A program made the translations under genes and the position numbers. From Ruminococcus flavefaciens 007c (GTDB lineage Bacteria > Bacillota > Clostridia > Oscillospirales > Ruminococcaceae), in NCBI RefSeq assembly GCF_000571935.1, contig NZ_ATAX01000015.1:1-64000 (forward strand): DNA of 64,000 bases, given 5' to 3'. Shown one piece after another: positions 1 to 8,526 of the stretch. Position 1 is the first letter of the stretch. Each line of letters opens with the position of its first letter. Under the pieces are notes generated by a model. That model did not search any database, was not told the origin of the DNA, and was given only the letters and a program-made list of their open reading frames with translations.

Positions 1-87
1 TATCTCTCAGCTTTGTCAAGTACTTTTTTCAAATTTCTTTTCAGAATTTTTTATCTCGTACTTGCTCCCCTGTCGGACAGTAAATAT

Positions 88-116
88 ATTATAACATCAG
101 TTGCGTCATTTGTCAA
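88..116 (-). promoter_or_regulatory. sigma-A promoter firing leftwards out of the window
   Basis: On the minus strand TTGACA (111-116) and TATAAT (88-93) are separated by exactly 17 bases, a consensus sigma-A promoter. A second TTGACA on the same strand lies at 14-19 after an A/T-rich, UP-element-like stretch. Tandem strong promoters of this kind are typical of rRNA or tRNA operons, but the transcribed gene is outside the window. Confidence 0.75.
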
Positions 117-292
117 ACCAAAGATTGGCATAATTTTGATGCTTTTTCTGTACAAAATAACCGATAGTTGTGTTTTACGGCCATCATTGCCCTTTCCTGC
201 GTCGTTTTTGTGCTCCTGCCCGTTCACCAATACAGTCAGCGCTATAGAAAATGTATTTCATAATATTTCTTAATCAATTATAATTATATGTA

Positions 293-321
293 TTGTTTTC
301 CAGAAGTCTATATGTTATAGT
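293..321 (+). promoter_or_regulatory. promoter of the HD-GYP gene
   Basis: TTGTTT (293-298), 17-base spacer, TATAGT (316-321). It lies about 40 bases upstream of the TTG start at 364, consistent with a short leader that contains the GGGAGG ribosome-binding site. Confidence 0.5.
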
Positions 322-363
322 TATATTATATTGATCTTTCGTTTTCTCGGGAGGTATTCTGAT

Positions 364-1290
364 TTGAAGTTCATAATTTATTCAATGCTGATTATAGGCA
401 TCGTTCTGATGGTTTTGAATATATGGAGATATTGTCAGTTTCTAATTTCCCTGCGTGATGTTCTATCCGCAGGCAGAGGAAAAGTAAGGCTATGGAAATA
501 TTTGGCGCTTATATTGCTGATTTTTTTCCTTTTGGGTTATCTGACCGTCACCTTCTCAGGAAAGGCTGATATAATCATTGCAGGAATTCTGTGCGGCGGA
601 AGCATTTTCGTAGCTATAATGCTTACTATCACCTTTATGCTAATGAAACGCACAAAAGAGCGAAGCATCGACATTGCAGAGGTTCTTATCGGCGTCATTG
701 ATGCCCGCGATCCCAACCTTAACGGTCACAGCCGTCATGTACAGAATCTGACAATGCTCCTTTATGAATATATACCCGTTTCAAAAAAGAAGCTTATAAA
801 CCGTGTAAGTCTTGAATATGCTGCACTTATGCACGACGTCGGAAAGCTCGGTATACCTGAAAGTATCCTCAACAAGCCCTCAAAGCTCACTGATGAGGAA
901 TGGACTATTATGAGACAGCATCCCGATATCGGTATAAAGCTCCTCGAACCGCTGCGTTCCTTCGAGCACGTTTTTCCCTGGATACTTTACCATCACGAGC
1001 ATATCGACGGCACCGGCTACCATAATATTAAAGGCTGGCGCATCCCTTATGCTTCAAGGATTATCGCTGTGGCTGATACCTATTCCGCCATTACTATGAA
1101 GCGTTCGTACAAAGCTCCCCGCTCACATGAGGAGGCTCTCAGTATAATGCGCAGTGTGGCAGGCTCTCAGCTGGATGAGGAGCTTGTGAATATTTTCTGC
1201 AGCATCCCAAAGGAGAGGATAATCGCCTGTCAGCCCGAAAAGATCGAGTTCCATATTGAAGAAACTCCTGTCAGCGAAACTTCCGCATAA
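364..1290 (+). CDS. membrane-bound HD-GYP domain protein (probable c-di-GMP phosphodiesterase)
   Basis: Three hydrophobic segments fill roughly the first 100 residues, followed by a cytoplasmic HD-GYP domain. The HD pair is His157-Asp158 in HDVGKLGIP, and the second signature is HHEHIDGTGY starting at His210, followed by a slightly divergent KGWRIP where the family usually has GLxGxxIP. HD-GYP enzymes hydrolyse cyclic di-GMP; the loss of the usual proline after GY may mark a divergent member, so activity is inferred. I chose the TTG at 364 because GGGAGG lies nine bases upstream at 349-354; an earlier in-frame TTG at 331 has no ribosome-binding site and overlaps the promoter's expected transcript start. 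The gene stands alone and is followed by an intrinsic terminator at 1303-1347. Confidence 0.8.
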   Translation: MKFIIYSMLIIGIVLMVLNIWRYCQFLISLRDVLSAGRGKVRLWKYLALILLIFFLLGYLTVTFSGKADIIIAGILCGGSIFVAIMLTITFMLMKRTKERSIDIAEVLIGVIDARDPNLNGHSRHVQNLTMLLYEYIPVSKKKLINRVSLEYAALMHDVGKLGIPESILNKPSKLTDEEWTIMRQHPDIGIKLLEPLRSFEHVFPWILYHHEHIDGTGYHNIKGWRIPYASRIIAVADTYSAITMKRSYKAPRSHEEALSIMRSVAGSQLDEELVNIFCSIPKERIIACQPEKIEFHIEETPVSETSA

Positions 1291-1302
1291 GACATATTTC
1301 AC

Positions 1303-1347
1303 AAGCCGTGATTCTTCTGATTCTTTCGGTAGTATCATGGCTTTTTT
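1303..1347 (+). terminator. intrinsic terminator after the HD-GYP gene
   Basis: A 10-bp stem (AAGCCGTGAT 1303-1312 with ATCATGGCTT 1334-1343, one G-T wobble), a 21-base loop and a T run at 1342-1347. Confidence 0.6.
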
Positions 1348-1350
1348 CTA

Positions 1351-1379
1351 TTGACTTTATTCATTATATGTTATATAAT
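1351..1379 (+). promoter_or_regulatory. promoter of the methyltransferase gene
   Basis: TTGACT (1351-1356), 17-base spacer, TATAAT (1374-1379). This places transcription start near 1386 and rules out upstream start codons for the following gene. Confidence 0.75.
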
Positions 1380-1416
1380 TTATACTCCGATAAAAAACAG
1401 GAGGATAAAATGTGAC

Positions 1417-2214
1417 ATGGTAAAAAATGAGGAGCTCAGCCATACCTTTGACAGTGCTTCAAAGGAATATGATAAAATGCGCCCCGGCTATCCTGATGAG
1501 CTGTATCGTAAGATATTCAGCTATATCAATATTGATGAGAACAGCTGCGCCGCAGAAGTTGGCAGCGGAAGCGGTCAGGCTACAAAGCCGATACTCGATA
1601 CAGGCTGTAAGCTGACTGCTGTAGAATACGGCGTGAATATGTCCGTACTGCTTAAGGAGAAGTTCGGCGAATATCCCGGTTTTAACGTCATTACCGGCAA
1701 ATTCGAGGATATTGTGTTCCATGAGAACTCATACGACTTCGTTTTTTCTGCCACTGCATTTCACTGGATCCCCGAACAAAAAGGTTATACGAAGGTTTAT
1801 TCCATGCTCAGACACGGAGGTGCCTTCGCACGCTTTGCAAATCACCCATTTATAAGCAGGAACAACACTGCACTTGCAAAGGAAATAGAAGATATATACG
1901 ATAAATACTATTACAGCTACTATAAAAAGCAACGCAGTACAGTTACGGAATATACACAGGAGCAATCGGAAATGATTGCATTAATCGCCGAAAAATACAG
2001 TTTTTCCGATATACGATACCACATCTTCCGACGTGAACGTGTCTTTTCTGCAAATGAATACATCTGCCTCCTCGGAACATACTCAGACCACATCGCCATA
2101 GAAAAAGAGGTCAGGAATGAATTCTTCTCAAGGATCGAAGAGGCAATCAAACGTCACGGCGGTACTATAACCATTGATGATACTATAGATCTTCAATTGG
2201 CACGAAAGCAATAA
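1417..2214 (+). CDS. class I SAM-dependent methyltransferase
   Basis: A 265-residue protein with a Rossmann-type methyltransferase core. Motif I is EVGSGSGQAT near residue 46, followed by an acidic position in AVEYG near residue 68 and the FSATAFHW segment near residue 110, which resembles UbiE/COQ5-like small-molecule methyltransferases. The substrate cannot be told. The ATG at 1417 is preceded by CAGGAGG (1398-1404), and the sigma-A promoter at 1351-1379 excludes longer versions. An ATG immediately followed by TGA (1410-1415) sits between the ribosome-binding site and this start. The gene is monocistronic, ending at a bidirectional terminator shared with glgA. Confidence 0.8.
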   Translation: MVKNEELSHTFDSASKEYDKMRPGYPDELYRKIFSYINIDENSCAAEVGSGSGQATKPILDTGCKLTAVEYGVNMSVLLKEKFGEYPGFNVITGKFEDIVFHENSYDFVFSATAFHWIPEQKGYTKVYSMLRHGGAFARFANHPFISRNNTALAKEIEDIYDKYYYSYYKKQRSTVTEYTQEQSEMIALIAEKYSFSDIRYHIFRRERVFSANEYICLLGTYSDHIAIEKEVRNEFFSRIEEAIKRHGGTITIDDTIDLQLARKQ

Positions 2215-2220
2215 AAAATA

Positions 2221-2261
2221 ATCCCGAAAGCAGCATACACTGCCTTCGGGATCTGTTTTTT
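2221..2261. terminator. bidirectional intrinsic terminator
   Basis: A 13-bp stem with one mismatch, ATCCCGAAAGCAG (2221-2233) with CTGCCTTCGGGAT (2240-2252), six-base loop, and T6 at 2256-2261. On the minus strand the same hairpin is followed by a T-rich run (plus 2213-2220), so it also serves the convergent glgA. Confidence 0.8.
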
Positions 2262-2287
2262 CGATAATACTTCAGGAATGCTCAATT

Positions 2288-3709
2288 TCAATCTGCTGCA
2301 AGAAGCTTTTTGTAGGTCTCGATATAAATATCGGCAGATCTGGCCCAGCTGTTGTCACATTCCATCATGCGCTTCATAAGCTCGCTCCATTCCTGCTTGT
2401 CATTATAATCGTTCCACGCTCTCTTTACAGCGTCGAGCATATCATTTGCGTTATATGTCTTAAAAGTGAAGCCGTTGCCGTTCTCACCGCCGTTATCGCG
2501 GACAGAATCACGCAGACCTCCGGTCTCACGGACAACAGGTGCAGTTCCGTACCTCATGGCTATCATCTGTGCAAGTCCGCAAGGCTCGCTCTGTGAAGGC
2601 ATAAGGAACATATCAGCTCCTGCGTATATCCTGTGTGAAAGCTCAGGTATAAAGCCAACGTTAACAGACACCCTTTCGGGATACCTTGCAGCCATTTCCA
2701 GGAAGAAGTCCTCATAGATCTTCTCTCCGCTGCCAAGCACTGCAAACTTTATGCCGTCATGAACCATTTCGTCAAAGACACAGCGTATAAGATCTATGCC
2801 CTTATGACGTACAAAGCGAGTAACTATACCGATTATGGGCTCATCGCCCTCTGCCAGACCAAGCTCCCTTAAGAGAGCTTCCTTGCACTTGGCCTTTCCT
2901 TCAAGCTTTTTAGAAGAATAGTTCGCCGCAATAGCCTTATCCTTTTCTGGATCGTAGAGCTTCGTATCTATACCGTTCATAATACCGCGGAGCTTATACT
3001 GCTTGGTGACAAGTATCCTGTCAAGTCCGTGGGCATACCACGGATCCAGTATCTCCCAGGCATAACTTGGACTGACCGTAGTTATCATATCACAGGTCTC
3101 GATTGCGCCCTTCATCATATTAACATAGCCGTCATAGTCAAGAAGCCCCGCATTGTACATGGGTATACCCATCAGCTCACCGAGAACCTCCTTGCCGTAC
3201 TTGCCCTGATACTCGATGTTATGGATAGTGTATACTATCTTGATTCCGTCATACCCCTGCTGATACTTATAGTAAACATTGTAGTAAACAGGTATCAGCG
3301 CTGTCTGCCAGTCGTTGCAGTTTATTATGTCCGGAGTGAACTTGATATATTTAAGCATCTCAAGCACAGCCCTGTCAAAGAAAACAAATCTCTCGCAGTC
3401 GTCGTAAAATCCGTAAAGACCGTCTCTTGAAAAATAATATTCATTATCTATGAAATAGTATGTGATGCCATCCCTGACAGTCATAAAAATACCGCAGTAC
3501 TGCTTGCGCCATGAGACGTCAACGGTTATATTGGTCAGAAAGACCATTTTCTCGCGCAATTCAGGACTTACAGATTTGTAAAGAGGGATGACTACTCTGC
3601 AATCATGTCTCTTGGCCTTTATAGCCTTGGGAAGAGAGCCTATCACATCTGCAAGACCGCCTGAGGCTGCATATGGCACAGCCTCGCTGGCAGCAAATAG
3701 TATTTTCAT
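2288..3709 (-). CDS. glgA: glycogen synthase (ADP-glucose, GT5)
   Basis: This 473-residue GT5 enzyme transfers glucose from ADP-glucose to the growing alpha-1,4 chain. It has the N-terminal GGLADVIGSLP substrate loop near residue 17, the INCNDWQTALIP motif near residue 130, and the C-terminal nucleotide-binding EPCGLAQM motif near residue 379. Where many bacterial enzymes have KxGGL, here AASGGL is seen, so the lysine is alanine; similar variants occur in clostridia as far as I recall. It is the last gene of glgBCDA, 15 bases after glgD, and ends at a shared bidirectional terminator. Confidence 0.95.
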   Translation of the reverse strand: MKILFAASEAVPYAASGGLADVIGSLPKAIKAKRHDCRVVIPLYKSVSPELREKMVFLTNITVDVSWRKQYCGIFMTVRDGITYYFIDNEYYFSRDGLYGFYDDCERFVFFDRAVLEMLKYIKFTPDIINCNDWQTALIPVYYNVYYKYQQGYDGIKIVYTIHNIEYQGKYGKEVLGELMGIPMYNAGLLDYDGYVNMMKGAIETCDMITTVSPSYAWEILDPWYAHGLDRILVTKQYKLRGIMNGIDTKLYDPEKDKAIAANYSSKKLEGKAKCKEALLRELGLAEGDEPIIGIVTRFVRHKGIDLIRCVFDEMVHDGIKFAVLGSGEKIYEDFFLEMAARYPERVSVNVGFIPELSHRIYAGADMFLMPSQSEPCGLAQMIAMRYGTAPVVRETGGLRDSVRDNGGENGNGFTFKTYNANDMLDAVKRAWNDYNDKQEWSELMKRMMECDNSWARSADIYIETYKKLLAAD

Positions 3710-3724
3710 ATTTGATCACCGCCG

Positions 3725-4846
3725 TCAGATCTTACCGCCTTTTCCAATATACAGCGGATATGTCTCGGAGCCCGTAAGCACCTTTTCATTGCTTATCTCC
3801 ACATTCTTATCGGCAATTACCGATGATATGCTGCAGTTTTCGCCTACCTTTGTGCCCTGAAGGAGAACACAATCCTTGACCACCGTATCCTTTCCGACTT
3901 TGACTCCTCTGAAAAGGATGGAATTGATAACAGTGCCTTCGATTATGCAGCCGTCAGCAATAAGCGAATCCTTTATTTTGGAATCGAGTCCGTATTTTAC
4001 AGGACCATTGTCGCCTATCTTGGTAAGAACAGGCATATCCTTCCTGAACAGGGCGCTCTTCTTTTCAGGATCCAGAAGCATCCTGTTTGCAAGGTAATAA
4101 TCCTGTATACTGTCTATCTTTGTGAATAAGCCGTCGTGACGGTAGCCCATTATCTTGAACTGATCACGCTTACCCTGGAGTATCTCACGGGTAAAGCTAA
4201 ACTGATTTCTGCTTGCTGCGTCGGAAACGATCTTCTTCAGGAAGTCCTTGGTGATGATGCACATCTCGAGCCACATATTGCACTCGCCCGAAAACTGTGG
4301 ATCTACCAGTACGTCCTTCAGTCTGTTTTCGTCGTCGAACTCAAGGACAGTTGTGCACTTATTCTTCTCGTAGTCATACAGTCCCCTGCTGTAAACCAGG
4401 GTGATATCTGCTTCATTTTCCATATGCTGCTTAAGCACGGGATTGAAGTTTATGGTGGTGACCACATCACAGTTTGACATAATGACATACTTTGCGTTTG
4501 AATGTTCAACAAAGCCCCAGATATTATTAAGAGCATCAAGTCTTCCCTGGTATATACCGCCTGTCTGGCTGTAAGGGGGAAGCAGATGAAGTCCGCCCTT
4601 CTTGCGGGCAAGATCCCAGTCACGGCCTGAGCCAAGATGATCCAGCAGCGAGCCGTAATTCGACTTTGTGATTACGCCTACCTCGGAAACTCCCGAATGC
4701 ACAAAATTGGAAAGCGGAAAGTCTATAAGGCGATAACGTCCGCCGAAGGGTATGGAACCCATAGTTCTCTGCTTTGTAAGCTCACTAACGTATGAATCGT
4801 GCATACTTGCGAAAACAAGTCCTAAAACATTATAATTTACACTCAT
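3725..4846 (-). CDS. glgD: GlgD, regulatory-type ADP-glucose pyrophosphorylase subunit
   Basis: A 373-residue paralogue of the neighbouring GlgC, with the same N-terminal nucleotidyltransferase fold ([14 protein letters not shown] near residue 35) and C-terminal left-handed beta-helix repeats. The N-terminal GGxGxRL nucleotide loop of GlgC (AGGQGSRL) is replaced here by SMHDSYVSEL, and the protein is shorter, as is usual for the Firmicutes GlgD subunit, which joins GlgC in a hetero-tetramer and mainly modulates it. The gene lies 15 bases after glgC and 15 before glgA. Confidence 0.92.
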   Translation of the reverse strand: MSVNYNVLGLVFASMHDSYVSELTKQRTMGSIPFGGRYRLIDFPLSNFVHSGVSEVGVITKSNYGSLLDHLGSGRDWDLARKKGGLHLLPPYSQTGGIYQGRLDALNNIWGFVEHSNAKYVIMSNCDVVTTINFNPVLKQHMENEADITLVYSRGLYDYEKNKCTTVLEFDDENRLKDVLVDPQFSGECNMWLEMCIITKDFLKKIVSDAASRNQFSFTREILQGKRDQFKIMGYRHDGLFTKIDSIQDYYLANRMLLDPEKKSALFRKDMPVLTKIGDNGPVKYGLDSKIKDSLIADGCIIEGTVINSILFRGVKVGKDTVVKDCVLLQGTKVGENCSISSVIADKNVEISNEKVLTGSETYPLYIGKGGKI

Positions 4847-4861
4847 GGCAGCATCCCTCCG

Positions 4862-6088
4862 TCAGATATTTTCACCGATGATCTGCTTGGGCTCGACTAC
4901 CTTGCCGGCAGATACAGTAACGTTATGTCCGACAACGGCAATGCCCCAGTCGTCTCTGTTTTCAATATTCTCAGGGCTTGTACCAACACGGGCACGGGAC
5001 TCGATCACGCTGTCGCTTCCGACTATGGCATATTCGACCACAGCCCCCGACTTGATAACAGTTCCGGGCATGATGATGCTGTAATTTACAGTAGCACCTG
5101 CCTCTATAGTAACACCCGAGAAGAGTATTGAGAAATCCACGGTACCGTCGATAGTGCTTCCCTCTGAAATCATGGAGTTCTCGATGTTGGCATTGTCGCC
5201 CACATACTGAGGAGGCATATTGCTGTTGCGTGAATATATCTTCCAGCCGGGATCATAAAGATCCAGCGGAACACTTGGGCTGAGAAGATCCATATTAGCC
5301 TCCCAGAGCGAATCAAGAGTTCCGACATCCTTCCAGTAGCCCTCGAACTCATACGCAAAGAGCCTCTGCTTGTCGCGGAGCATGGAAGTAATGATGTCCT
5401 TGCCGAAGTCCTTTGACCAGGGCTCACCTTTTTCACGCTTTGCGTTGGCCTCATTCTCGTTCTCGATGAGGTACTTGCGGAGCTTATCCCATGTGAATAC
5501 ATAGATACCCATGGAAGCGAGAGTAGACCTGGGCTCCTTGGGCTTCTCAACGAAGTCAGTCACCTGCTGATTCTCGTCGCAGATCATGATACCGAAACGC
5601 GAAGCCTCAGCCTTGGGAACGTCTATTACGGAGATGGTGCAGTCCGCATCGTTGGCAACGTGGAAATCGACCATCTTTGAGTAATCCATCTTGTAGATAT
5701 GATCGCCGCCGAGAACTACAACGTACTCGGGATCATAGCGCTCGATAAAGCGCATATTCTGGTATATGGCATTGGCCGTGCCCTCATACCACGAAGCGCC
5801 TGCCTGAGTCTCGTAAGGCGGTAGAACATGAACGCCTCCGTTCATCTTATCAAGATCCCATGGCTGTCCGTTGCCGATGTACTCATTGAGCACAAGGGGC
5901 TGGTACTGGGTAAGAACACCGACAGTGTCAATACCCGAATTGGTGCAGTTTGAGAGAGGGAAATCTATCAGCCTGTATTTACCGCCATATGGTACCGCAG
6001 GTTTTGCAACGTTTTTGGTCAGTGCATATAGCCTACTGCCCTGACCGCCTGCAAGGAGCATTGCAACGACTCTTTTTTTAGTATACAT
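4862..6088 (-). CDS. glgC: glucose-1-phosphate adenylyltransferase
   Basis: The 408-residue catalytic subunit makes ADP-glucose and pyrophosphate from ATP and glucose-1-phosphate, the committed step of glycogen synthesis. Visible motifs are AGGQGSRL near residue 13, [19 protein letters not shown] near residue 29, [12 protein letters not shown] near residue 124 and FVEKPKEP near residue 180, with the beta-helix domain after about residue 290. The glgC-glgD pair is characteristic of Firmicutes. The gene follows glgB by 35 bases in the operon. Confidence 0.96.
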   Translation of the reverse strand: MYTKKRVVAMLLAGGQGSRLYALTKNVAKPAVPYGGKYRLIDFPLSNCTNSGIDTVGVLTQYQPLVLNEYIGNGQPWDLDKMNGGVHVLPPYETQAGASWYEGTANAIYQNMRFIERYDPEYVVVLGGDHIYKMDYSKMVDFHVANDADCTISVIDVPKAEASRFGIMICDENQQVTDFVEKPKEPRSTLASMGIYVFTWDKLRKYLIENENEANAKREKGEPWSKDFGKDIITSMLRDKQRLFAYEFEGYWKDVGTLDSLWEANMDLLSPSVPLDLYDPGWKIYSRNSNMPPQYVGDNANIENSMISEGSTIDGTVDFSILFSGVTIEAGATVNYSIIMPGTVIKSGAVVEYAIVGSDSVIESRARVGTSPENIENRDDWGIAVVGHNVTVSAGKVVEPKQIIGENI

Positions 6089-6123
6089 ATTTTTCCTCCT
6101 GATAGCATTATGCGTTATGGAAT

Positions 6124-8289
6124 TTATTTTTCCTTGGCAGAGGGTGTTTTCTTTGCCGAGGTCTTTGTCTTTTCAGCCGCAGTCTTTGCGGGGGTGGCCG
6201 CCTTTTTTACGGCTGTTTTCTTTTCCTTTACTGCGGGAGCTTTTTTTGCAGCAGCCGCAGAAGCTGTCTTCTTTGCAGCGATTTTCTTTGCTGCTGATGT
6301 CCCTGCTGACTTTTCGTCCTTTGCTGGAGCAGCCTTCTTCACCGTCTTCTTCGGCTTTTCAGCCTTGTCGTCAGACTTTGGTGCAGCTGTCCTCTTCTTC
6401 ACGGGAACAAATTCGAGATAGATCACCGACAAAGGAGCCAGTGTCATAGAGATGCTGTTATCAAGACCGTGCATCGGGATACTGTCAGACTTGAAGCTAC
6501 TCTCTGTTATGCCGGAGCCTCCGAACTCTGACGCATCGGTATTGAATACCAGCTTGTATCTTCCCTTCTTGGGAACGCCTATCCTGTAATCCCTGCGCTC
6601 AACGGGAACGAAATTGCAGACAGCAATGAGCTCATCGCCGTTGTCGTCAATACGTCTGAAGGAGATGATGCTCTGCTTGTAATCGTCATTGGAGATCCAG
6701 CTGAAGCCGTTCCACGAATCATCGTTCTGCCAGAGAGGCGGATTGTCAAGATAGAACTTGTTGAGCTTCTCGGAGAATTTCAGCAGATTTTTATGAGAGT
6801 CGTAATCCATCAGGTTCCAGTCCAGCTGGGATTTGTAATCCCATTCCTTCATCTGACCGAATTCCTGTCCCATAAAGAGCAGCTTCTTTCCCGGGTGAGC
6901 GATCATATATGCAAGGAAGGCACGGTATGAAGCGAACTTCTGCTCGTACTCTCCCGGCATTTTGCTTATCATGGAGCATTTTCCGTGAACTACCTCATCA
7001 TGTGAGATAGGCAGGATATAATTCTCCGAAAAAGCATAGAAGAACGAGAACGTGAGCTTATCATGATTGAAAGCCCTGTATATGGGATCAAGGGACATAT
7101 AGCTAAGCATATCATTCATCCATCCCATATTCCATTTGAAGTTGAAGCCAAGACCTCCGATATCCGTTGGTCTTGTGACCAGAGGCCACGCCGTTGATTC
7201 TTCGGCAATCATCAGTGCGTCGGGGTGCTTGAGGAACACCGCCTCGTTGAGATGCTTGAGGAATTCAACCGCTTCAAGGTTCTCGTTGCCGCCGTAGATA
7301 TTTGCCACCCACTCGCCCTCACGCCTGTCATAGTCCAGGTAGAGCATGGAAGCAACAGCGTCAACTCTCAGTCCGTCGATGTGGAACTCGTCGAACCAGT
7401 AATTTGCGCTTGATATGAGGAAAGAGCATACCTCAGCCCTGCCGTAATCAAATACTCTCGTTCCCCAGGCCTTGTGTTCCTTTTTGCGGTCGTCGGTGTA
7501 CTCATAGCAGCAGGTACCGTCGAATTCAAAAAGGCCTGCCTCGTCCTTGGGGAAATGTGCAGGCACCCAGTCGAGTATGACGCCTATGCCTGCTTCATGG
7601 AACATATCTATCATCTTCCTCATGTCATCGGGAGTTCCGTAACGTGAGGTAGGCGAGAAATATCCTGTTACCTGATATCCCCAGGAGCCGTCGTAGGGAT
7701 ACTCCGTAAGGGGCATGAACTCGATATGTGTATAGGACATTTTCTTAAGATAGGGAATGATCTCCTTAGCAAAGGCAACATAATCAAGGAAGATCTCTTC
7801 GCCGTAATTTTTCCATGAACTGAGATGTACCTCATAGATATTCACGGGGCTTTTGTATATGCTCTTGATGTTTTTTTCTTCAAACCACTTCTTGTCGTTC
7901 CACTGATAGCTGCTCTCAAATATCTTCGAGGCAGTGCCCGGACGAGTCTCAAAGTGTGCAGCATAGGGATCGGCCTTCATAAGCAGCCTGCCGTCCTGAG
8001 TTTCAATGCTGAATTTGTAAGCGTCGAACTGTTTAAGTCCCGGGACCTCGGCTTCCCATATGCCGTCGGCAATAAGTGACATAGGGGACTTGTCCCTGTT
8101 CCAGCCGTTGAAATCGCCCACAACAGAAACGCTTACAGCATTAGGAGCCCAAACTCTGAAAGTGAAAATTTTGCCTCTTCCCTTTTTCTTAGAGTGAACG
8201 CCAAAAAATTTGTATGCTTCGTAGTTTTTTCCCTGGTAAAAAAGGTACAGCGGAAAATCATTAGGATTGTTATTTTTATTAACAGACAT
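6124..8289 (-). CDS. glgB: 1,4-alpha-glucan branching enzyme with a Lys/Ala-rich C-terminal tail
   Basis: A GH13 branching enzyme: N-terminal CBM48 ([11 protein letters not shown] near residue 54), the (beta/alpha)8 barrel with catalytic Asp310 in DGLRVDAV, the acid in IAEEST (Glu363/364) and the third carboxylate in SHDEVVHGK, then the C-terminal beta domain to about residue 629. An extra tail follows, residues 630-721 (plus 6127-6402), made almost wholly of Lys, Ala, Thr, Pro and Ser with about 29 lysines in 92 residues, like histone H1 tails. Such tails are not part of the branching-enzyme family. It is the first gene of glgBCDA, with GGAGGC upstream and a promoter at 8315-8343. Confidence 0.96.
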   Translation of the reverse strand: MSVNKNNNPNDFPLYLFYQGKNYEAYKFFGVHSKKKGRGKIFTFRVWAPNAVSVSVVGDFNGWNRDKSPMSLIADGIWEAEVPGLKQFDAYKFSIETQDGRLLMKADPYAAHFETRPGTASKIFESSYQWNDKKWFEEKNIKSIYKSPVNIYEVHLSSWKNYGEEIFLDYVAFAKEIIPYLKKMSYTHIEFMPLTEYPYDGSWGYQVTGYFSPTSRYGTPDDMRKMIDMFHEAGIGVILDWVPAHFPKDEAGLFEFDGTCCYEYTDDRKKEHKAWGTRVFDYGRAEVCSFLISSANYWFDEFHIDGLRVDAVASMLYLDYDRREGEWVANIYGGNENLEAVEFLKHLNEAVFLKHPDALMIAEESTAWPLVTRPTDIGGLGFNFKWNMGWMNDMLSYMSLDPIYRAFNHDKLTFSFFYAFSENYILPISHDEVVHGKCSMISKMPGEYEQKFASYRAFLAYMIAHPGKKLLFMGQEFGQMKEWDYKSQLDWNLMDYDSHKNLLKFSEKLNKFYLDNPPLWQNDDSWNGFSWISNDDYKQSIISFRRIDDNGDELIAVCNFVPVERRDYRIGVPKKGRYKLVFNTDASEFGGSGITESSFKSDSIPMHGLDNSISMTLAPLSVIYLEFVPVKKRTAAPKSDDKAEKPKKTVKKAAPAKDEKSAGTSAAKKIAAKKTASAAAAKKAPAVKEKKTAVKKAATPAKTAAEKTKTSAKKTPSAKEK

Positions 8290-8314
8290 AATTCAGCCTC
8301 CTTTGCTATAATAC

Positions 8315-8343
8315 ATTTTATCAGAATCAGCAGAATTATTCAA
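8315..8343 (-). promoter_or_regulatory. promoter of the glg operon
   Basis: On the minus strand TTGAAT (8338-8343), 17-base spacer, TAAAAT (8315-8320); the glgB start is 26 bases downstream of the -10 element. Confidence 0.6.
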
Positions 8344-8403
8344 GCTTTTTTGCGAATAGTTACAAAATTTCAGATGTTATGCTAATATTGCCGCTTCTTA
8401 TTA

Positions 8404-8520
8404 GTGCATTTTGACATATTTAATCTGGTGTACTATTTTTCCCTTTGTTAAAATGCACAGCAATTGAATGTATTTAGCTTGTGCTGTATGTCATTTGAGT
8501 TAATATTTTGTTAACAAAAT
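8404..8520. repeat. inverted repeats between spoIIE and glgB
   Basis: Two arms of 13 bases, GTGCATTTTGACA (8404-8416) and TGTTAAAATGCAC (8446-8458), pair with a single G-T wobble around a 29-base loop. A perfect 16-base palindrome, ATTTTGTTAACAAAAT, lies at 8505-8520, just past the spoIIE stop codon. A plus-strand promoter-like pair (TTGACA 8411-8416, 17 bases, TATTTT 8434-8439) lies inside the first repeat. Neither has the T run of an ordinary terminator; they may be operators or a small RNA. Confidence 0.45.
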
Positions 8521-8526
8521 CCCCTG

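Larger units (their letters stand above)
1..363. other. left-edge intergenic region, no gene seen
   Basis: No convincing coding sequence is seen; open frames here lack a ribosome-binding site and family resemblance. The region holds a divergent promoter pair: one minus-strand promoter (88-116) plus a further minus-strand -35-like TTGACA (plus positions 14-19, preceded by an A/T-rich stretch) that fire out of the window, and one plus-strand promoter (293-321) for the HD-GYP gene. Between about 120 and 290 I see nothing else. Confidence 0.6.

Noticed and set aside
13..273. 86-codon open frame at the left edge
   Set aside because: No ribosome-binding site, composition like random AT-rich DNA, and it overlaps a strong opposite promoter.
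1410..1415. ATG immediately followed by TGA, between the Shine-Dalgarno sequence and ATG of the methyltransferase gene
   Set aside because: Could be a minimal start-stop regulatory element, but a chance occurrence in AT-rich DNA cannot be excluded.
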